The notes beneath the pieces are model-generated. The model did no database searches, was not told the origin of the DNA, and saw nothing but the letters and a program-made list of their open reading frames with translations. A stretch of DNA of 45,404 nucleotides from Halobacteriaceae archaeon Tc-Br11_E2g27 (GTDB lineage Archaea; Halobacteriota; Halobacteria; Halobacteriales; Haloarculaceae): assembly GCA_001564135.1 (NCBI GenBank), contig LKNH01000001.1, forward strand, positions 1-45,404. Reading direction: 5' to 3'. Every line of letters begins with the position of its first letter. Positions within the stretch are counted from its first letter, which is position 1. The translations under genes and the position numbers were made by a program. This document shows positions 43,050 through 45,404 of this stretch, in pieces.

Positions 43050-43412
43050 CTACAGTTCAGCCTTCCAGATGGCAGTAATTTCTTTTTCGATATCTGCCGT
43101 ATCGAGAACCTGTAGTTCTGAAAGATAGTTTCGGGCTTCTGTGAGGTGTGTCTTCGTTTCGGATGGACCGTTGGCATACCGCGCTTTCAGCACCGAAAGC
43201 TCTGCCATATTGTATTCTAACTTTTCAGCAAGGATTTCTTCCATCGAAACATCATGGATTTCACTCTCCTCACGCGTCTGGTCGGCTATCCAGACTGGAA
43301 CCTCCAGTTGAACCACACAGTCTCTGGACGGGAGTGAGAGCGTACAAACCTCAGTTTCGCACGAGTCAGTGTTCCACGGAACAATAACATATTCCTGTTC
43401 AGTACTCTCCAT
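43050..43412 (-). CDS. Uncharacterised small acidic protein
   Basis: A 120-residue acidic protein with a beta-rich start (EYVIVPWNTDSCETEVCTLS, LEVPVWIADQTREES) and a helical second half (about 55-115; VSMEEILAEKLEYNMAELSV, LTEARNYLSELQVL). A TATA element (TTTATATG, minus strand) is located 21-28 bases before the ATG, so it has its own leaderless transcript. I do not recognise the family. It lies between the giant surface gene and a phosphate permease. Confidence 0.65.
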   Translation of the reverse strand: MESTEQEYVIVPWNTDSCETEVCTLSLPSRDCVVQLEVPVWIADQTREESEIHDVSMEEILAEKLEYNMAELSVLKARYANGPSETKTHLTEARNYLSELQVLDTADIEKEITAIWKAEL

Positions 43413-43487
43413 GGATAGCTAAACGAAAAGAACATATAAATGTACGAGCCGCTTACCTTAATAGGGTAAATTAGAATAGTTTGTCGC

Positions 43488-44669
43488 TCACGAAAGAAGT
43501 CGTACCGCCGAAAAACCACCAAATCCGACGACGATAGCCAGGACGAAAGAAGCCGCCCATGCAAAAATAGTCCACCCAATTTTGGAGCGACTTACGCCAG
43601 CCCCTGCAGCTGAAGCGGCTCCCGCTCCAGTGACGCCACTAACAATAATCTGGTTGAAAGAAACCGGGATACCAAACAAAATCGCGACTTGTGCGAGTAT
43701 AAATGCAGGAATCAATGCTGCAAGTGCCCGTCGAGGGCCAAGCGAGGCGTAATCCTGCGCAACGGCCTTTATCATCCGCGGGGCGGCAGTCCACGCACCG
43801 ATAAGCAGACCAATACCACCGCCAACAAGAATAGCAATAAGCGGCACAATATCATCAAGCAGCGGCAATAGCGGGCCGACTGCAAGCCCAACCTGACTTC
43901 CACCGGCCGAAAAGGCGACAATCGCACCCATCGCAAGTGCAAACCGTTGTTCGGCCTGTATGACTCCGTTTCTGGCCTGTTTAGAGATTAACACACCAGC
44001 AATGACCGCAAACAGTAATGAGATACTGAGAATTCCGACAAACGTCGGTCCAGGGATGTACGCACCGCCAGTTTGAGCGAGCGTGGCACTCCCCTCAGCC
44101 GGGCCAAGAACGGCGAACTCTATATTGGCGATAATGAGCCCGACAATTGCACCAAGGGCGGAGATTGCGAGGTCTTCACGATGGTTTTCATCACGTAACC
44201 ATATTGCAATTCCGTATGAGAATGCTGCTCCAACAAACGGTGTGAGTGTCCACATAAGCCCAATCTCGAGATATTTCGCCCACGCAGGCTCTCCACCCAT
44301 AGCTAGTCCGACACCGATGACTGCACCAGTCACAGTGAATGCTGTTGCAATGGGATAGCCGGTGAAAATCCCGACCGTTACTAGCGTAGCAGCGATGATA
44401 AGCGCCATCGCCGCTGCTGTGGTAGAGAGCGTTTGACCCTCAATCAAATCCCTGCCCACTGCTTCCGAAACATTTGCTCCCTGTAAGACAGCCCCTAAAA
44501 AGATACAGAGACCAACGATGAACCCAGCCTGCATCACAGAAATAGCTCTCGCACCGACGGCTGGTGCAAACGGTGTGGACCCTGCAGAGCCTGCTCCGAT
44601 AGTCCAGGCCATAAACATGCTGGCGATGATAGCAGTAACAAAAAGTGCGCCAGAAAGGATCTCAACCAT
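43488..44669 (-). CDS. PiT-family inorganic phosphate transporter
   Basis: A membrane protein of about 393 residues that imports phosphate with a cation. The PiT signatures are present: FMAWTIGAGSAGSTPFAPAV (GANDxAN-like) near the N terminus and VSFNQIIVSGVTGAGAASAA near the C terminus, in inverted repeat topology with about 10 hydrophobic segments. The frame opens at 44720, but the ATG at 44669 (MVEILSGALFV) gives the usual start; the extra 17 residues are unlike the family. It diverges from the sulfatase gene; scavenging of sulfate or phosphate from esters may link the two. Confidence 0.87.
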   Translation of the reverse strand: MVEILSGALFVTAIIASMFMAWTIGAGSAGSTPFAPAVGARAISVMQAGFIVGLCIFLGAVLQGANVSEAVGRDLIEGQTLSTTAAAMALIIAATLVTVGIFTGYPIATAFTVTGAVIGVGLAMGGEPAWAKYLEIGLMWTLTPFVGAAFSYGIAIWLRDENHREDLAISALGAIVGLIIANIEFAVLGPAEGSATLAQTGGAYIPGPTFVGILSISLLFAVIAGVLISKQARNGVIQAEQRFALAMGAIVAFSAGGSQVGLAVGPLLPLLDDIVPLIAILVGGGIGLLIGAWTAAPRMIKAVAQDYASLGPRRALAALIPAFILAQVAILFGIPVSFNQIIVSGVTGAGAASAAGAGVSRSKIGWTIFAWAASFVLAIVVGFGGFSAVRLLS

Positions 44670-44861
44670 ACTAAACAGATTTAAAACCGTTTTCAGTACA
44701 GTACGGACCGCAGTTGACAACGGACGATGCGTCGTGGGTGGCTTCCATTGGGATACCAGTTTCTGTGGTTGTCAGAAGTATAGTGATTACGAATTCCGAG
44801 AGGTTGTTTGTTCCTGTTTTTGTGTGCCTTACAATGACCATTCAGTCACTGATACTCACTA

Positions 44862-45404
44862 ATGAGTACTGCGAACGGAACAACGAGTGAGCGACCCAAC
44901 ATTATTCTTGTCTCGATTGATAGCCTGCGTGCAGACCACTGTGACCCACTCGGGAGTATGCAAGGGTTGACCCCGATGATGGATAAACTCGCTTCCGAAG
45001 GAGTGAACTTTCGAAATGCGGTATCGACCGGTCCACAAACCTTCTCATCGATGCCATCCGTGTTCACCGGCCGAGCACGTCCTAGTGATACACTTGAACA
45101 ACGTACTGCAGCGACCCATTGGGAGAGGCGGCTTGAGTCTCTGAACGAACACATGCAGTCGTCCACGACACTTGGACAGAAGTTACAGCTACAGGGCTAT
45201 ACGACCGCTGCTGTCACCCCGAATCCGTGGACATCGAAAGCCGCGGGGTTTACTCGCGGGTTCGATACATTCGTTGACCTCTCGCGAGAGGGTTCTGACA
45301 GTGACTGGGTATCACGACTGGAGGCATTCCCAGGAATTGACACGGAAGATAGAGCAGTCAAGCTCCTTGTGAATATGGTGACTGGGAGTTCATTTTTCGC
45401 AAAG
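44862..45404 (+). CDS. Sulfatase / alkaline-phosphatase-superfamily hydrolase, N-terminal part
   Basis: The first 181 residues are present; the gene continues past the window end. The motif PNIILVSIDSLRADHCDPLG (13-32) gives the metal-binding Asp, and the loop TGPQTFSSMPSVFTG holds the nucleophile position. It carries Ser/Thr where formylglycine-type sulfatases have CxPxR, so it may act as a phosphodiesterase or phosphotransferase-like member rather than a classic sulfatase. Haloarchaeal copies of this family often lie in glycan regions and may modify surface sugars. No promoter was clearly seen. Confidence 0.8.
   Translation, partial: MSTANGTTSERPNIILVSIDSLRADHCDPLGSMQGLTPMMDKLASEGVNFRNAVSTGPQTFSSMPSVFTGRARPSDTLEQRTAATHWERRLESLNEHMQSSTTLGQKLQLQGYTTAAVTPNPWTSKAAGFTRGFDTFVDLSREGSDSDWVSRLEAFPGIDTEDRAVKLLVNMVTGSSFFAK

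Overview
The window looks like chromosomal DNA from a halophilic archaeon (class Halobacteria). The predicted proteins are acidic. The solute-binding protein carries a Tat lipoprotein signal. Many genes have an archaeal TATA box 20-30 bases before the start codon, which implies leaderless mRNAs. Several families are typical of haloarchaea (DUF7344-type winged helices, DUF1616, DUF354). By eye the base composition is near 50% GC, low for this class, so a Haloquadratum-like organism is a reasonable guess but not proven. I saw no rRNA, tRNA or CRISPR array.

Region 1 (291-20299) is a catabolic island. A seven-gene minus-strand operon (7332 down to 291) encodes a short-chain dehydrogenase, an isochorismatase-fold amidohydrolase, a hydantoinase/imidase, a class III CoA-transferase, an HMG-CoA-lyase-like aldolase and an aconitase-type hydratase in two subunits. 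Read as a route, this could open a cyclic imide (or hydantoin-like ring), deaminate the half-amide, hydrate a maleate-type diacid to a malate-type acid, form its CoA thioester, and split it to pyruvate or glyoxylate plus an acyl-CoA. Around it lie an alpha/beta hydrolase, a TAXI-type TRAP transporter (binding protein and fused permease, divergent), an MFS permease, a metallo-beta-lactamase-fold hydrolase, an LLM flavin/F420 oxidoreductase coupled to a frameshifted SnoaL-like gene, an FAD dehydrogenase, two MmgE/PrpD enzymes and an IclR regulator. The substrate is unknown.

Region 2 (20964-33141) is a surface-glycan region. A Gfo/Idh/MocA dehydrogenase, a DUF354 epimerase-like protein, a DegT aminotransferase, a hexapeptide acyltransferase and a nucleotide-sugar 6-dehydrogenase together match the enzyme set for 2,3-diacetamido uronic acid sugars. 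They are accompanied by a GT-C-like membrane protein, a DUF1616 membrane protein, a membrane-linked bactofilin and an unusual PP-loop ATPase with a zinc-type cysteine cluster. An 84-bp palindromic MITE-like element lies at 30901-30984.

Region 3 (31067-36937) holds four DUF7344-type winged-helix genes, two of them with membrane segments, together with a small MarR/ArsR-like regulator, an Hsp20 chaperone and a previously hidden 35-residue ORF. A divergent triosephosphate-isomerase paralogue follows.

Region 4 (38077-45404) carries a 1642-residue secreted protein with seven FG-GAP repeats (an integrin-alpha-like propeller) and nine CARDB-type repeats, a small unknown gene, a PiT phosphate permease and the start of a sulfatase that runs off the window.
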